DNA of 64,000 bases from a virus. The notes beneath the pieces were generated by a model. That model did not search any database and was not told the DNA's origin. It worked only from the letters and a program-made list of their open reading frames with translations. The translations under genes and the position numbers were made by a program. Positions 32,195-39,377 of this stretch are shown piece by piece; within the stretch, counting starts at the first letter, position 1, and the number at the start of each line of letters is the position of its first letter. Location of the stretch: positions 366,230-430,229 of the IMG/VR virus record IMGVR_UViG_3300044796_000657; one strand, written 5' to 3'.

Positions 32195-32467
32195 ATGAGC
32201 AAGTTAAAAAAAGGCAGAACCATTTATTTGGCTTGTTCTGCCACAGTGGCTTACTTGGATAAAAATAAAACGTACTATTTCAGTGGCACTTGGTCGGTTG
32301 AGCCGTTTGAAACTCATTGGAGTGCTGACGAATATCTCAAGACCTTGAAAGCAAAATACAAGGATAGGATTTGGGAGCCGTTAACTGTTCAGGGTCGTAA
32401 GGGTATCGGCAGTTGGGCACATGGAGATTGTTGGTTTTTATTCGTTGACACCAAAATAATGAAATGA
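32195..32467 (+). CDS. Hypothetical protein (90 aa)
   Basis: ATG 32195 follows AAGGCGA. Beta-rich with many Trp/Tyr (YYFSGTWSVEPFETHW). Function unknown. Confidence 0.65.
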   Translation: MSKLKKGRTIYLACSATVAYLDKNKTYYFSGTWSVEPFETHWSADEYLKTLKAKYKDRIWEPLTVQGRKGIGSWAHGDCWFLFVDTKIMK

Positions 32468-32473
32468 GTCACA

Positions 32474-32725
32474 ATGAAAATCACAAAAGAAAACTTGTTG
32501 GCTTTTGGGTTCAAAGAACTTGAAGGTCGTGAAGACTGCTACAGTTTACAATCCAAGGATACATCTTTTTTGATTATGCTTTTGAGGGATGGATGGGATT
32601 TCAGTGGGCATATCGTTACTGAAATGGCCGAATTGGTTTCATGGGCATATCAAGATGGATGGATAGATGGTAAATACAGAGTAGAAGCAAAATTGGCGGC
32701 GTTCATGGATTTGGATAAGGAATAA
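32474..32725 (+). CDS. Hypothetical protein (83 aa)
   Basis: ATG 32474. Alpha/beta, acidic (MKITKENLLAFGFKELEGRE at the start). Function unknown. Confidence 0.65.
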   Translation: MKITKENLLAFGFKELEGREDCYSLQSKDTSFLIMLLRDGWDFSGHIVTEMAELVSWAYQDGWIDGKYRVEAKLAAFMDLDKE

Positions 32726-32726
32726 T

Positions 32727-33056
32727 ATGGGTTTTGGAGTTTTTGGTTGTTGTTGTAAAGATTGTAGTGCCGAATGGAATGTCGTTACTACCGATCATTT
32801 GAATGACCACTTCTGCCCAAATTGTATCTCGGAGAATGTTAATGTTCTCAACAGGTCTGTTCCTTTCTGCGTGAATGACGGTTTGCCGCCCGATCATGTC
32901 TATAACTGTATTTGCGGTAAAGTTTTTCAACGTCAACCCGATGCGGACTTCGATCCGTTCGTTAAAGATGTTGAAAAAATAAGAAAACAATTATGTGTTC
33001 AATGCCCTTACTGCAAAAGGCGTAATGATCACGAATTGGGTTGGTATGTACCATAA
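32727..33056 (+). CDS. Zinc-ribbon protein (109 aa)
   Basis: Several metal-binding pairs are visible: CCCKDCSAEW, CPNC, CICGKVF and CPYCKRRN, which is enough for two or three zinc sites. It ends at the base before tRNA-Tyr. Could bind nucleic acid. Confidence 0.7.
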   Translation: MGFGVFGCCCKDCSAEWNVVTTDHLNDHFCPNCISENVNVLNRSVPFCVNDGLPPDHVYNCICGKVFQRQPDADFDPFVKDVEKIRKQLCVQCPYCKRRNDHELGWYVP

Positions 33057-33137
33057 GGATCTGCTTACTAAGTGGGATTAGTACCCGGCTGTAACCCGGT
33101 TGCCAAGTGCTAAGGAGTTCAATTCTTCACAGATCCA
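33057..33137 (+). tRNA. tRNA-Tyr(GTA)
   Basis: Acceptor GGATCTG/CAGATCC perfect, anticodon stem CCGG/CCGG with loop CTGTAAC, long variable arm, T-stem GGAG/CTTC. Starts at the base after the preceding stop. Confidence 0.88.
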
Positions 33138-33207
33138 TTTGATTTCGGTTGAGCAAAAGTAGGTTAATTTCTTCAAAAAAATGCATACATACCACAGGAG
33201 GTTTGTG

Positions 33208-33600
33208 ATGCATAAAAAAAGAAAAAACCTAATGGGACGTATGAAGCACAACGTCGCAGAAGCAGCTGCCGGTCAATGCCCCGATTCTAACGAATTGAAG
33301 GGTGATAATATTCCAGACCATAAGATGTTTCACAAAGCCCCTAAAGCTAAAAAAGGCAAAAAGGGTAAGATGAAAGCTAAGATGGGCAAGAAAGCCCATA
33401 TGAAGCGGAATGTTAAGGCTAAGATGAAACGTCGTAATGCTAAGGCTAAAATGAAGCATCGTAATGCTCAAGCCAGTCAATGGCATTTAGTCAAGAAGAA
33501 TAATGGCGAATGTAAGTGTACACAAAACTTACGTCGTCGTCTCTCTTTGAGGAAATTTACTACGCAGAGCGAATGTGAAAATCATCGCAGCGGTTGCTAA
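33208..33600 (+). CDS. Lys/Met-rich basic protein with C-terminal Cys motif
   Basis: ATG 33208 follows AGGAGG, so the upstream in-frame ATG is not used. The middle (about 50-95) is repeats of Lys, Met, Ala and Arg (KAKMKRRNAKAKMKHRNA). The C-terminus ECKCTQN, then FTTQSEC matches that of the minus-strand protein at 55602. The composition suggests DNA binding or condensation, possibly packaged in the head. Confidence 0.7.
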   Translation: MHKKRKNLMGRMKHNVAEAAAGQCPDSNELKGDNIPDHKMFHKAPKAKKGKKGKMKAKMGKKAHMKRNVKAKMKRRNAKAKMKHRNAQASQWHLVKKNNGECKCTQNLRRRLSLRKFTTQSECENHRSGC

Positions 33601-33610
33601 ATTGCTTCTA

Positions 33611-33640
33611 CAAGGGAGGCTGAGTCCTCCCTGTTTTATT
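33611..33640 (+). terminator. Rho-independent terminator
   Basis: AGGGAGG-CTGAGT-CCTCCCT followed by GTTTTATTT, just after the basic protein. Confidence 0.8.
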
Positions 33641-33644
33641 TAAC

Positions 33645-33718
33645 GGGCCTATAGTTCAACCGGGGAGAACATCCAACAGGAATGTTGGAAGGTCGAGGTT
33701 CAAATCCTCATAAGCCCA
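33645..33718 (+). tRNA. tRNA with irregular anticodon loop
   Basis: Acceptor GGGCCTA/TAAGCCC, D-arm GTTC/GAAC and T-arm CGAGG-TTCAAAT-CCTCA are normal. The anticodon arm is TCCAAC-AGGAAT-GTTGGA, i.e. a 6- or 8-base loop with no T33, so identity is unclear. Confidence 0.7.
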
Positions 33719-33722
33719 CTTT

Positions 33723-33793
33723 GCTTTCATAGTATAATGGTATTACCCTAATTCGGTAAATTAGAAACCTGCGTTCGATTCGCAGTGAAAGCT
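33723..33793 (+). tRNA. tRNA-Thr(GGT), C33
   Basis: Acceptor GCTTTCA/TGAAAGC perfect, stem CTAAT/ATTAG with loop TCGGTAA, so C precedes the GGT anticodon. T-arm CTGCG-TTCGATT-CGCAG. Confidence 0.88.
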
Positions 33794-33798
33794 CTCTC

Positions 33799-33869
33799 GC
33801 TTCCATAGTATATTGGTATTATTCTTCCTTCGTACAGAAGAGATAGTGGTTCGATTCCACTTGGAAGCC
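33799..33869 (+). tRNA. tRNA-Thr(CGT)
   Basis: Acceptor GCTTCCA/TGGAAGC perfect, anticodon loop TTCGTAC on CTTCC/AGAAG (one mismatch), T-arm AGTGG-TTCGATT-CCACT. A sibling of the preceding gene. Confidence 0.85.
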
Positions 33870-33881
33870 CTTGGTTAATTT

Positions 33882-33954
33882 GCCTCAGCAGCACAAAGGC
33901 AGGTGCACCGCTCTTGTAAGGCGGAACTTGTGGGTTCGACTCCCACCTGTGGCT
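33882..33954 (+). tRNA. tRNA-Thr(TGT)
   Basis: Acceptor GCCTCAG/CTGTGGC (one mismatch), anticodon stem CCGCT/GGCGG with loop CTTGTAA, T-arm GTGGG-TTCGACT-CCCAC. Confidence 0.92.
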
Positions 33955-33956
33955 CT

Positions 33957-34550
33957 ATGAAGATGTCAAGAAGTGATGCGGGCAAGTTAGGACACTTAGC
34001 ATCCAAAGAAATACAACAAAAAAATAGAGATTTAATCGTTAACCAATACGAGCAACATCCTAATCTATGTTTGTATTGTCAAGAAGCATTGCCTTATAAA
34101 AAAAGATTTAATGTTTTTTGTAATCATTCATGTTCTGCTAAAAAGAATAATCGCAACATCGATAAACCTTGTTTGAATTGCAATACAATAACTAAAAATC
34201 CTGTATATTGTACAAAAAAATGCGCCAATGAATATCGCTGGAATGTGATATATCAAAAAATCACAACAGAAGGCAAGCTCTTGAATATTCCTAGTGGTTA
34301 TGGCTATAATGCCGTAGTCTCTAAAAGATATTTAGTAGAAACCCGTGGTCATTGTTGTGAAATATGTAAAGGCGATACTTGGATGGGTAAACCAATGCCA
34401 TTAGTTTTAGATCATATTAACGGTAATCCTACTAATCATAATTTGGACAATGTTAGGCTTGTTTGTGGAAATTGTAATATGCAGCTTCCAACCTTTTGTG
34501 GTAAAAATATAGGCAATGGCCGAACGAAACATCGTGAGACGAATAAATGA
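33957..34550 (+). CDS. HNH endonuclease with zinc fingers
   Basis: This 197-aa protein starts at ATG 33957 or 33963, right after tRNA-Thr. Three Cys-rich fingers (CLYCQEAL, CNHSCSAKKN, CLNC/CTKKC) precede the HNH core CCEICKGDTW, then LVLDHINGNPTNH and LVCGNCNMQLPTF. This layout is typical of phage homing endonucleases. It overlaps the next gene by ATGA. Confidence 0.92.
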   Translation: MKMSRSDAGKLGHLASKEIQQKNRDLIVNQYEQHPNLCLYCQEALPYKKRFNVFCNHSCSAKKNNRNIDKPCLNCNTITKNPVYCTKKCANEYRWNVIYQKITTEGKLLNIPSGYGYNAVVSKRYLVETRGHCCEICKGDTWMGKPMPLVLDHINGNPTNHNLDNVRLVCGNCNMQLPTFCGKNIGNGRTKHRETNK

Positions 34551-34837
34551 TTACTTGTCATGGCTGCGGGATACTGAAAGATCAAACTATTCTGGAAATC
34601 TATCCATATCCAGAAGAAGATAGTTTGTGTGATGAGCCAATAGAGCCGACACTTGAATTGGATTGTTGTCCTAATCCGGGCAGTACTGGTGATCGTGGTT
34701 GGAAGAAAGTAACGGTTTGTCACGAGTGTTTTCACAAGTTGCAACCTGATATGTGGATTAGTGAACAGTGTTGGGAGAAGATTAACCCAACAACATTATT
34801 TGATCAGTTGCCACCATTGTACGGGACTTTAGCATAA
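34547..34837 (+). CDS. Zinc-binding hypothetical protein (96 aa)
   Basis: CHGCGILKD and CHECFHKL form a zinc site. The 3' end (GTLA stop) lies inside a copy of the tRNA direct repeat at 34822, so its last residues match those of the next gene. Confidence 0.65.
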   Translation: MITCHGCGILKDQTILEIYPYPEEDSLCDEPIEPTLELDCCPNPGSTGDRGWKKVTVCHECFHKLQPDMWISEQCWEKINPTTLFDQLPPLYGTLA

Positions 34838-34846
34838 CGGCAGTGT
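34822..34846 (+). repeat. 25-bp direct repeat, tRNA 5' half (copy 1)
   Basis: These 25 bases are identical to 35141-35165, where they form the acceptor and D-arm of a tRNA gene. Here no anticodon or T-arm follows. The two copies enclose the gene at 34884. Confidence 0.9.
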
Positions 34847-34883
34847 TCAATTTCTTTATCAACTTTGAAAGTTAATGTGATTT

Positions 34884-35156
34884 ATGGCTCGTCCTCCTGA
34901 ATTTGATAAACACGCAGAATTAATTACTGATTACATTCGTAAGATGGGACTTTACGGGGTAACGCAAGAAATTCGCTTTGCTTTAACTGCTATTTTTGTC
35001 AACGATATTAATGATGATGAATTGTTTCATAAAGTAATGAAAGCATTGGAATCTTTCCAAGACGAATTAGGTAAAATTCAAGAAGATCGTATGAGTAATA
35101 GGAAAAAAGATCAACCTATTTATCCAATTGGGACAGTTATCGGGACTTTAGCATAA
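34884..35156 (+). CDS. Hypothetical protein between tRNA repeats (90 aa)
   Basis: ATG 34884. Helical, charged (MARPPEFDKHAELITDYIRK at the start). Its 3' end runs into the complete tRNA copy. The flanking direct repeats suggest it came with an insertion or tandem duplication. Function unknown. Confidence 0.6.
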   Translation: MARPPEFDKHAELITDYIRKMGLYGVTQEIRFALTAIFVNDINDDELFHKVMKALESFQDELGKIQEDRMSNRKKDQPIYPIGTVIGTLA

Positions 35157-35165
35157 CGGCAGTGT
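35141..35165 (+). repeat. 25-bp direct repeat (copy 2)
   Basis: Exact copy of 34822-34846, inside the complete tRNA gene. Confidence 0.9.
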
Positions 35166-35223
35166 GTTCCGGTAAGACCTACGTGGTTCCGGAATGGTAA
35201 GAGTTCGACTCTCTTAAGTTCCA
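35142..35223 (+). tRNA. Oversized tRNA (82 nt), identity unclear
   Basis: Acceptor GGGACTT/AAGTTCC, D-stem GCAT/GTGT and T-arm AAGAG-TTCGACT-CTCTT are good. The anticodon region is TTCCGG/CCGGAA closing a 16-base loop with an inner ACC/GGT helix, 9 bases more than normal. Confidence 0.55.
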
Positions 35224-35244
35224 CTAGAACGAATAGATACATCT

Positions 35245-35448
35245 ATGAAAGATAATCTTGTGGCAAATGCCGTCGTTCCTACTATCACACTCAAACAGTT
35301 AAAGCTTAAGAATAATTATGATGACTCTCGTAAGCATCTTGGGCAATACGCAGAAGGTTTTTGGTTTCAGGACAACGTGTACAGATTGCCTTTTTTGAGA
35401 CAGTCGTACGAGGGGAATTATGTTTCCCCGACATTAAATGGAAAATAG
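35245..35448 (+). CDS. Hypothetical protein (67 aa)
   Basis: ATG 35245. Starts MKDNLVANAVVPTITLKQLK. Its last 9 bases overlap the start of tRNA-Ser(GCT). Function unknown. Confidence 0.6.
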   Translation: MKDNLVANAVVPTITLKQLKLKNNYDDSRKHLGQYAEGFWFQDNVYRLPFLRQSYEGNYVSPTLNGK

Positions 35449-35526
35449 GTAAATGCTGGTTTGTTACGTCAATTTGCTAAATTGATCCGGTTAACCCCGG
35501 CAGAGGTTCGATTCCTCTATTTTCCG
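35440..35526 (+). tRNA. tRNA-Ser(GCT)
   Basis: Acceptor GGAAAAT/ATTTTCC perfect, stem TCAAT/ATTGA with loop TTGCTAA, long variable arm CCGG/CCGG, T-arm AGAGG-TTCGATT-CCTCT. Confidence 0.93.
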
Positions 35527-35529
35527 CTT

Positions 35530-35616
35530 GGAAGGGTTTGCACATTGGTAAGTCAGCTTGTTTGGAAAACAAGTCGACCGTAAAAGGTCGTGCAGGTTCG
35601 ATCCCTGTTCCTTCCG
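35530..35616 (+). tRNA. tRNA-Ser(GGA)
   Basis: Acceptor GGAAGGG/TCCTTCC, stem CTTGT/ACAAG with loop TTGGAAA, variable arm CGACC/GGTCG, T-arm GCAGG-TTCGATC-CCTGT. Confidence 0.93.
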
Positions 35617-35638
35617 CTCATATTTAATAGGAGTACAG

Positions 35639-35809
35639 ATGAAAGGTAACTTGACTCTGGAAGAGAAATTGGTAATAATACAGAAGGAAATTTTAGATTA
35701 TAAACCTGCTACTAAATGGGAGGCAGCTAATGATCGTACCCTAAAACAGCTCCACGCTGAACAACAGCGACTTGAACGAGCAATTGAAAGAAGAGAACAA
35801 AACGCTTAA
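35639..35809 (+). CDS. Hypothetical coiled-coil protein (56 aa)
   Basis: ATG 35639 after TAGGAG. Helical, charged (EEKLVIIQKEILDYK, EQQRLERAIERRE); probably a coiled coil. Function unknown. Confidence 0.65.
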   Translation: MKGNLTLEEKLVIIQKEILDYKPATKWEAANDRTLKQLHAEQQRLERAIERREQNA

Positions 35810-35839
35810 TGTCCATAGTGGCTCTCAACGAGGATTGTA

Positions 35840-36523
35840 GTGAGCAGCAAAAAATCCGCCCGCCGACGAGCTAAGCAACTTCAGCAAATGGCTGATGAGC
35901 AAGTTCGTAAAAATAACAATCAAAATAATCCTCCTCAGCCACAATCAAATCATCCCAAACCAAAACCGAAGCCGAAACAAGCTAATCCGCAACCTCAACC
36001 GCCCAAAAACATTCCGACAGCTAAAGTCGTGGCAATCAGGTGTTTTGAAATTAACTTTCAACTCATTGATGTTGAAGTTCGCAAGACGAGGGATATTCGG
36101 CAGTGGTTTTATCAGCCGGAAGGTCAGCATAGGGCTATTCTTGATACATTGAGATTTGTTGTTAGTGAATCAGAACGATGTATCAAAGCTAGTAATCGTT
36201 TCAAGATGGTGGTAGACGAAGTTAAGTTGTATGAGTGGACTTTGGCAAAGCCCACTATGGATGGTGAAATAGCCACAAAGAAAAACGGTTTACCGATTTT
36301 TGAATGGCATCACCGAAAACAAATTGTCAAGATGCCGGAATCTTTGACAAAAAAGCAACAAAGACAAATTGGCTATGTTGCTGCTACCTTGGACAAATAT
36401 CGACCACTGAAAATTAAGGTCGAGATCGAAGAAATAGGCCAAGAGCTCACCAATGAAGGTGCGGTACCCTTGCATCAAGACAAACAAAAGCAACTTGCCT
36501 TGATGACTGCTGGTGCTTTATAA
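35840..36523 (+). CDS. Hypothetical protein with Pro/Lys/Asn-rich linker (227 aa)
   Basis: GTG 35840 with AACGAGGA upstream. A basic N-terminus and a Pro/Lys/Gln repeat region (about 28-58, PKPKPKPKQANPQPQPPK) precede a folded alpha/beta domain. No motif recognised. Confidence 0.65.
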   Translation: MSSKKSARRRAKQLQQMADEQVRKNNNQNNPPQPQSNHPKPKPKPKQANPQPQPPKNIPTAKVVAIRCFEINFQLIDVEVRKTRDIRQWFYQPEGQHRAILDTLRFVVSESERCIKASNRFKMVVDEVKLYEWTLAKPTMDGEIATKKNGLPIFEWHHRKQIVKMPESLTKKQQRQIGYVAATLDKYRPLKIKVEIEEIGQELTNEGAVPLHQDKQKQLALMTAGAL

Positions 36524-36541
36524 TCTCACAAGGAGCGTTTT

Positions 36542-36736
36542 ATGCAATGCCAAATCACGGTTGATGGTGGTAAAGACAAAAAGGCCAAAGAAGTAGCCAC
36601 CCTTCTTGAGTCGGTAATTGCCGAGTACATGTGGAAAAACGCCGACAAATTTGTTGGTATGGAAAATGAAGCAATGAATTTGAAGGTCGTCTTTGGCAAC
36701 AGGGCCATTGACACGAACGTTGGCGAAGTTAGCTAA
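36542..36736 (+). CDS. Hypothetical protein (64 aa)
   Basis: ATG 36542 follows AAGGAG. Starts MQCQITVDGGKDKKAKEVAT; small alpha/beta protein. Function unknown. Confidence 0.6.
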   Translation: MQCQITVDGGKDKKAKEVATLLESVIAEYMWKNADKFVGMENEAMNLKVVFGNRAIDTNVGEVS

Positions 36737-36745
36737 GGAGAAGAC

Positions 36746-36970
36746 ATGAGCGAGAAAAACGTACAGGTGCGTTGTCCTGTCTGTGGCATCGTCATGTTGT
36801 GTGATAGCAGTAAGATGCCAGAACACGTTAATCGAATGGATACAAAGAAGCAAACTTGCTATGGAAGCAAGTTGCCTGTGATGGCGGGTTTGTACGGCGA
36901 TTTTTTTCCGGGGGAACTAATTTATCCTAACCCCAATCGTCGTAACAACCCCGCTCAGGGTGGATATTGA
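36746..36970 (+). CDS. Small zinc-binding protein (74 aa)
   Basis: ATG 36746 follows AAGGAG. CPVCGIVMLCDSS and later H-x10-C form a C2HC-like site. Its stop abuts the tRNA at 36971. Function unknown. Confidence 0.65.
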   Translation: MSEKNVQVRCPVCGIVMLCDSSKMPEHVNRMDTKKQTCYGSKLPVMAGLYGDFFPGELIYPNPNRRNNPAQGGY

Positions 36971-37038
36971 CGCAATCGTACGGGGTACAGTTGGTTCTCA
37001 TAAGACTAATTTGCTGAGTTCGAGTCTCAGGTTTGCGA
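36971..37038 (+). tRNA. tRNA-Met(CAT), compressed D-arm
   Basis: Acceptor CGCAATC/GTTTGCG (one mismatch), D hairpin GTAC-GGG-GTAC, stem TGGTT/GACTA with loop CTCATAA, T-arm CTGAG-TTCGAGT-CTCAG. Could also be the Ile tRNA read after lysidine modification. Confidence 0.75.
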
Positions 37039-37052
37039 TTTAGGAGAATGTT

Positions 37053-37304
37053 ATGGTGAAGTTTTTAGCAGGCTTAATTCTTGGCCTGATATTGACCGTT
37101 TCAGTGCATACGTATTTCGTTTCAAAAGCGTCACAAGAAAGAATGCCGGGCGTTACGGAAGAAGATGTTCAACAACTTCCGCCCGGTGCTAAAAATCTAA
37201 AAAGTTTGGGGAATCGATGGTTGACTTTCGAAATGGAAGACAAGACCTATTACATGCACAGAGCGTCAAGCACGAATTTGGCACCAATGATCTTTCCGAA
37301 GTAA
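37053..37304 (+). CDS. Signal-anchored hypothetical protein (83 aa)
   Basis: ATG 37053 after TAGGAG. An N-terminal helix (FLAGLILGLILTVSVHTYF) anchors a small soluble domain. Overlaps the next frame by 88 bases. Confidence 0.65.
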   Translation: MVKFLAGLILGLILTVSVHTYFVSKASQERMPGVTEEDVQQLPPGAKNLKSLGNRWLTFEMEDKTYYMHRASSTNLAPMIFPK

Positions 37305-37474
37305 TAGAAGTCAATTACAAATCTCAAAAATTAAATCAAAAAAATCGCTGGCACACATGCCCAAATTGTCGTCGCCACAATAGCTTGCTGTACACACCTA
37401 TAACCATCAACAATGTGCTATTTACCAAAATAAAATGTATGGGTTGCGAGTGTTATTCAAACGTCCGCAATTGA
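37217..37474 (+). CDS. Zinc-ribbon protein (up to 85 aa)
   Basis: The second half has a clear ribbon (TCPNCRRHNS and CMGCECYS). The only ATG is at 37217, with GGGG upstream, deep in the previous gene; a non-ATG start near 37300 is possible. Function unknown. Confidence 0.5.
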   Translation: MVDFRNGRQDLLHAQSVKHEFGTNDLSEVIEVNYKSQKLNQKNRWHTCPNCRRHNSLLYTPITINNVLFTKIKCMGCECYSNVRN

Positions 37475-37481
37475 TCTTCAG

Positions 37482-37509
37482 TTGATAAATTGTCCCTTTT
37501 TGTTATACT
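37482..37509 (+). promoter_or_regulatory. Sigma70-like promoter
   Basis: TTGATA and TATACT with a 16-base spacer, 31 bases before the deformylase gene. Confidence 0.65.
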
Positions 37510-37540
37510 CATCTTATTAGTACTCAAGCGGTGAGAACAC

Positions 37541-38056
37541 ATGCCTAAGATCAGCGACCAAGTAGTTCAGGGTAATAGCCCTGAAGAATTTGACTGCTCA
37601 ACATTGAATCATTCGGTGTTTCCAGTTAACATGCGATTGTTTAATGTCAGTCCATTCTATCGCCAGATCATTATGGACTGTATCCAATACATGGAGAGTC
37701 ACCTTAACATGCACTTTGATGATTACCACAATCACCGTGGAATCAGTGGTGCTGAGTTAGGCTTACCTTGGAATATCATCGCTTACAAACACGGCCAAGT
37801 TAAAAAATATTGTATCAACCCAAAAATCATTAACGTCTCAAAAGACGGCGTAGAAACCGAAACCAAGTGTGGTGCTTTGAAACTCGATAAGGCCGTTAAG
37901 GTTTTTCGGCATTCATTCATTGACTTGGAATATTACGATCTTAAGGGTGGTCATATTGTTGAACGGAATATTGGTCGTACTGAAGGCGGATTTACAATTC
38001 AGCACGAAATCGATCACAACAACGGCATCAGTATCCTCGACAGGGAGATAAAGTAA
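37541..38056 (+). CDS. def: Peptide deformylase
   Basis: This 171-aa protein has the three deformylase motifs in altered form: GISGAELGLP (for GxGxAAxQ, about 67-76), Cys110 in KCGALKL (for EGCLS), and QHEIDHNNG (HExxH, 155-159). Metal ligands Cys and two His are all present. It removes formyl groups from new proteins. Phage deformylases are known from marine phages. It is the head of an operon: the next gene starts at its last stop base. Confidence 0.88.
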   Translation: MPKISDQVVQGNSPEEFDCSTLNHSVFPVNMRLFNVSPFYRQIIMDCIQYMESHLNMHFDDYHNHRGISGAELGLPWNIIAYKHGQVKKYCINPKIINVSKDGVETETKCGALKLDKAVKVFRHSFIDLEYYDLKGGHIVERNIGRTEGGFTIQHEIDHNNGISILDREIK

Positions 38057-38457
38057 TGTTCTGGAACAACGAAAAAAACACCAAGCTGGCAACGGTTGGT
38101 GCGAAGACTACGGCGATTGCGGAAGCGGTCATCGCTTCGCCGACTGACATTACGATCCATCGGGGGCCATCTTCTTTGTCGCCCCGTGCGCCCAGTAATT
38201 CACTGGTACAGTTTCGTAGCAAAGCAATTATGATTGCTGGCCAAGAAGTTAAGATCGATCCTTATCAATTGATTCGGGCCATCAAACGTGTTACTCAGCA
38301 AATCGGTGAGTACAAAGATAACGACGATATTTTTTCTCTCGTCTCGGCTAACGCATTCCGCAAAGCCCGTGGTGATCTAGTTAACAAACTGGAAGTTCAC
38401 TTCCATATCCACTGGCACATTGACAAAGAAACCGGCGAATCTGTCTTTTACATGTAA
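38056..38457 (+). CDS. Hypothetical protein (133 aa)
   Basis: ATG at the stop of the deformylase gene (TAATG). An N-terminal Ala/Thr-rich part and a His-rich end (VHFHIHWHIDKE). Function unknown. Confidence 0.65.
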   Translation: MFWNNEKNTKLATVGAKTTAIAEAVIASPTDITIHRGPSSLSPRAPSNSLVQFRSKAIMIAGQEVKIDPYQLIRAIKRVTQQIGEYKDNDDIFSLVSANAFRKARGDLVNKLEVHFHIHWHIDKETGESVFYM

Positions 38458-38465
38458 GGGAAACT

Positions 38466-38780
38466 ATGCTCAAAGTCACTGGTGGGAAAAAGGGAAGTTC
38501 CAATGATCCTATGCTGGCCGCTTTGGAAAAATTGCGGTTAGCAGAAAAGGAAGTCGAAGAACTGAAAAAAACGAACGGTTGGACTCCAAAGTCTTTGGAG
38601 TCGTACACTGCCGCTGAAAAAACGGCTTGGTTTGACACGATGTACTCTTCGGCCTTGCAGCACTTTAACGAACGTAAGGCTGGAAAGTTTTCCGAAGATG
38701 ATGATGACGCACGATACACTTTTGAGAACGTCATTGAATTGCTTGGCAAGGATGTATGGGATACCCTCAATAAGTTTTAA
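38466..38780 (+). CDS. Hypothetical protein (104 aa)
   Basis: ATG 38466 after AAGGGAAA. Helical with a coiled-coil stretch (LEKLRLAEKEVEELKK). Function unknown. Confidence 0.65.
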   Translation: MLKVTGGKKGSSNDPMLAALEKLRLAEKEVEELKKTNGWTPKSLESYTAAEKTAWFDTMYSSALQHFNERKAGKFSEDDDDARYTFENVIELLGKDVWDTLNKF

Positions 38781-38791
38781 TGTGAGTGATA

Positions 38792-39109
38792 ATGATATTT
38801 CGGTATTTGTCGGTATTCTTTCTGTTGAATCTTGTAGATGGATTTATCACGCAGTATCTTCTTGCGAATGATTACGAAGTTGACGAGTTCAATCCAGTTA
38901 TTAACTACACGGTAAATCATTGGGGATGGACTGGCTTTTGGATTTACAAAGCCCTCATTTTGCCCCTTTTGATGTCTGGCGTTTTCTTTTTCTTTCGTGG
39001 TGAAAAGCGTTTGCGAATAATTAAGTGGTCGTGTATCGGTTTTGGCGTTCTGGTTTTTTACATGACTATTTTGTTTTTGATACAGATTTTAGGAGTCGGC
39101 CATGTATAA
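38792..39109 (+). CDS. Membrane protein, three to four helices (105 aa)
   Basis: ATG 38792 (MIFRYLSVFFLLNLVDGFIT), three to four hydrophobic segments. The pattern of NLxDxxxTxY-like and EVDEFNP segments resembles DUF5658-type membrane proteins. Overlaps the next gene by 8 bases. Confidence 0.65.
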   Translation: MIFRYLSVFFLLNLVDGFITQYLLANDYEVDEFNPVINYTVNHWGWTGFWIYKALILPLLMSGVFFFFRGEKRLRIIKWSCIGFGVLVFYMTILFLIQILGVGHV

Positions 39110-39377
39110 GGTCGCAGATGTCAGAAAAGCAATAGAGTACCACAAAGCTCGTCAATTACGTACGGACTTCGTACTTGAACATTACGAAGCCATTGCTTGT
39201 GATGCCTCACATCCGGCAATTCGGTTTGGTATGTTAAAGAACATAGCAATTCTGCGTGAACAAAACACGCTTGCGAGAGCCAAAAATCGGCGTGAAATTG
39301 CTATGTTAGAACACCTCTTGGCTGAAGATGAAGCAGCCAATTTCTGGAAAGGTGAAGATCGGTTGTTAGACATATGA
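39102..39377 (+). CDS. Hypothetical helical protein (91 aa)
   Basis: ATG 39102. Helical, charged (MYKVADVRKAIEYHKARQLR at the start). Overlaps the next gene by ATGA. Function unknown. Confidence 0.65.
   Translation: MYKVADVRKAIEYHKARQLRTDFVLEHYEAIACDASHPAIRFGMLKNIAILREQNTLARAKNRREIAMLEHLLAEDEAANFWKGEDRLLDI

Noticed and set aside
34822-34880. A second complete tRNA
   Set aside because: Only the acceptor 5' side and D-arm are present; no T-arm or 3' acceptor follows.
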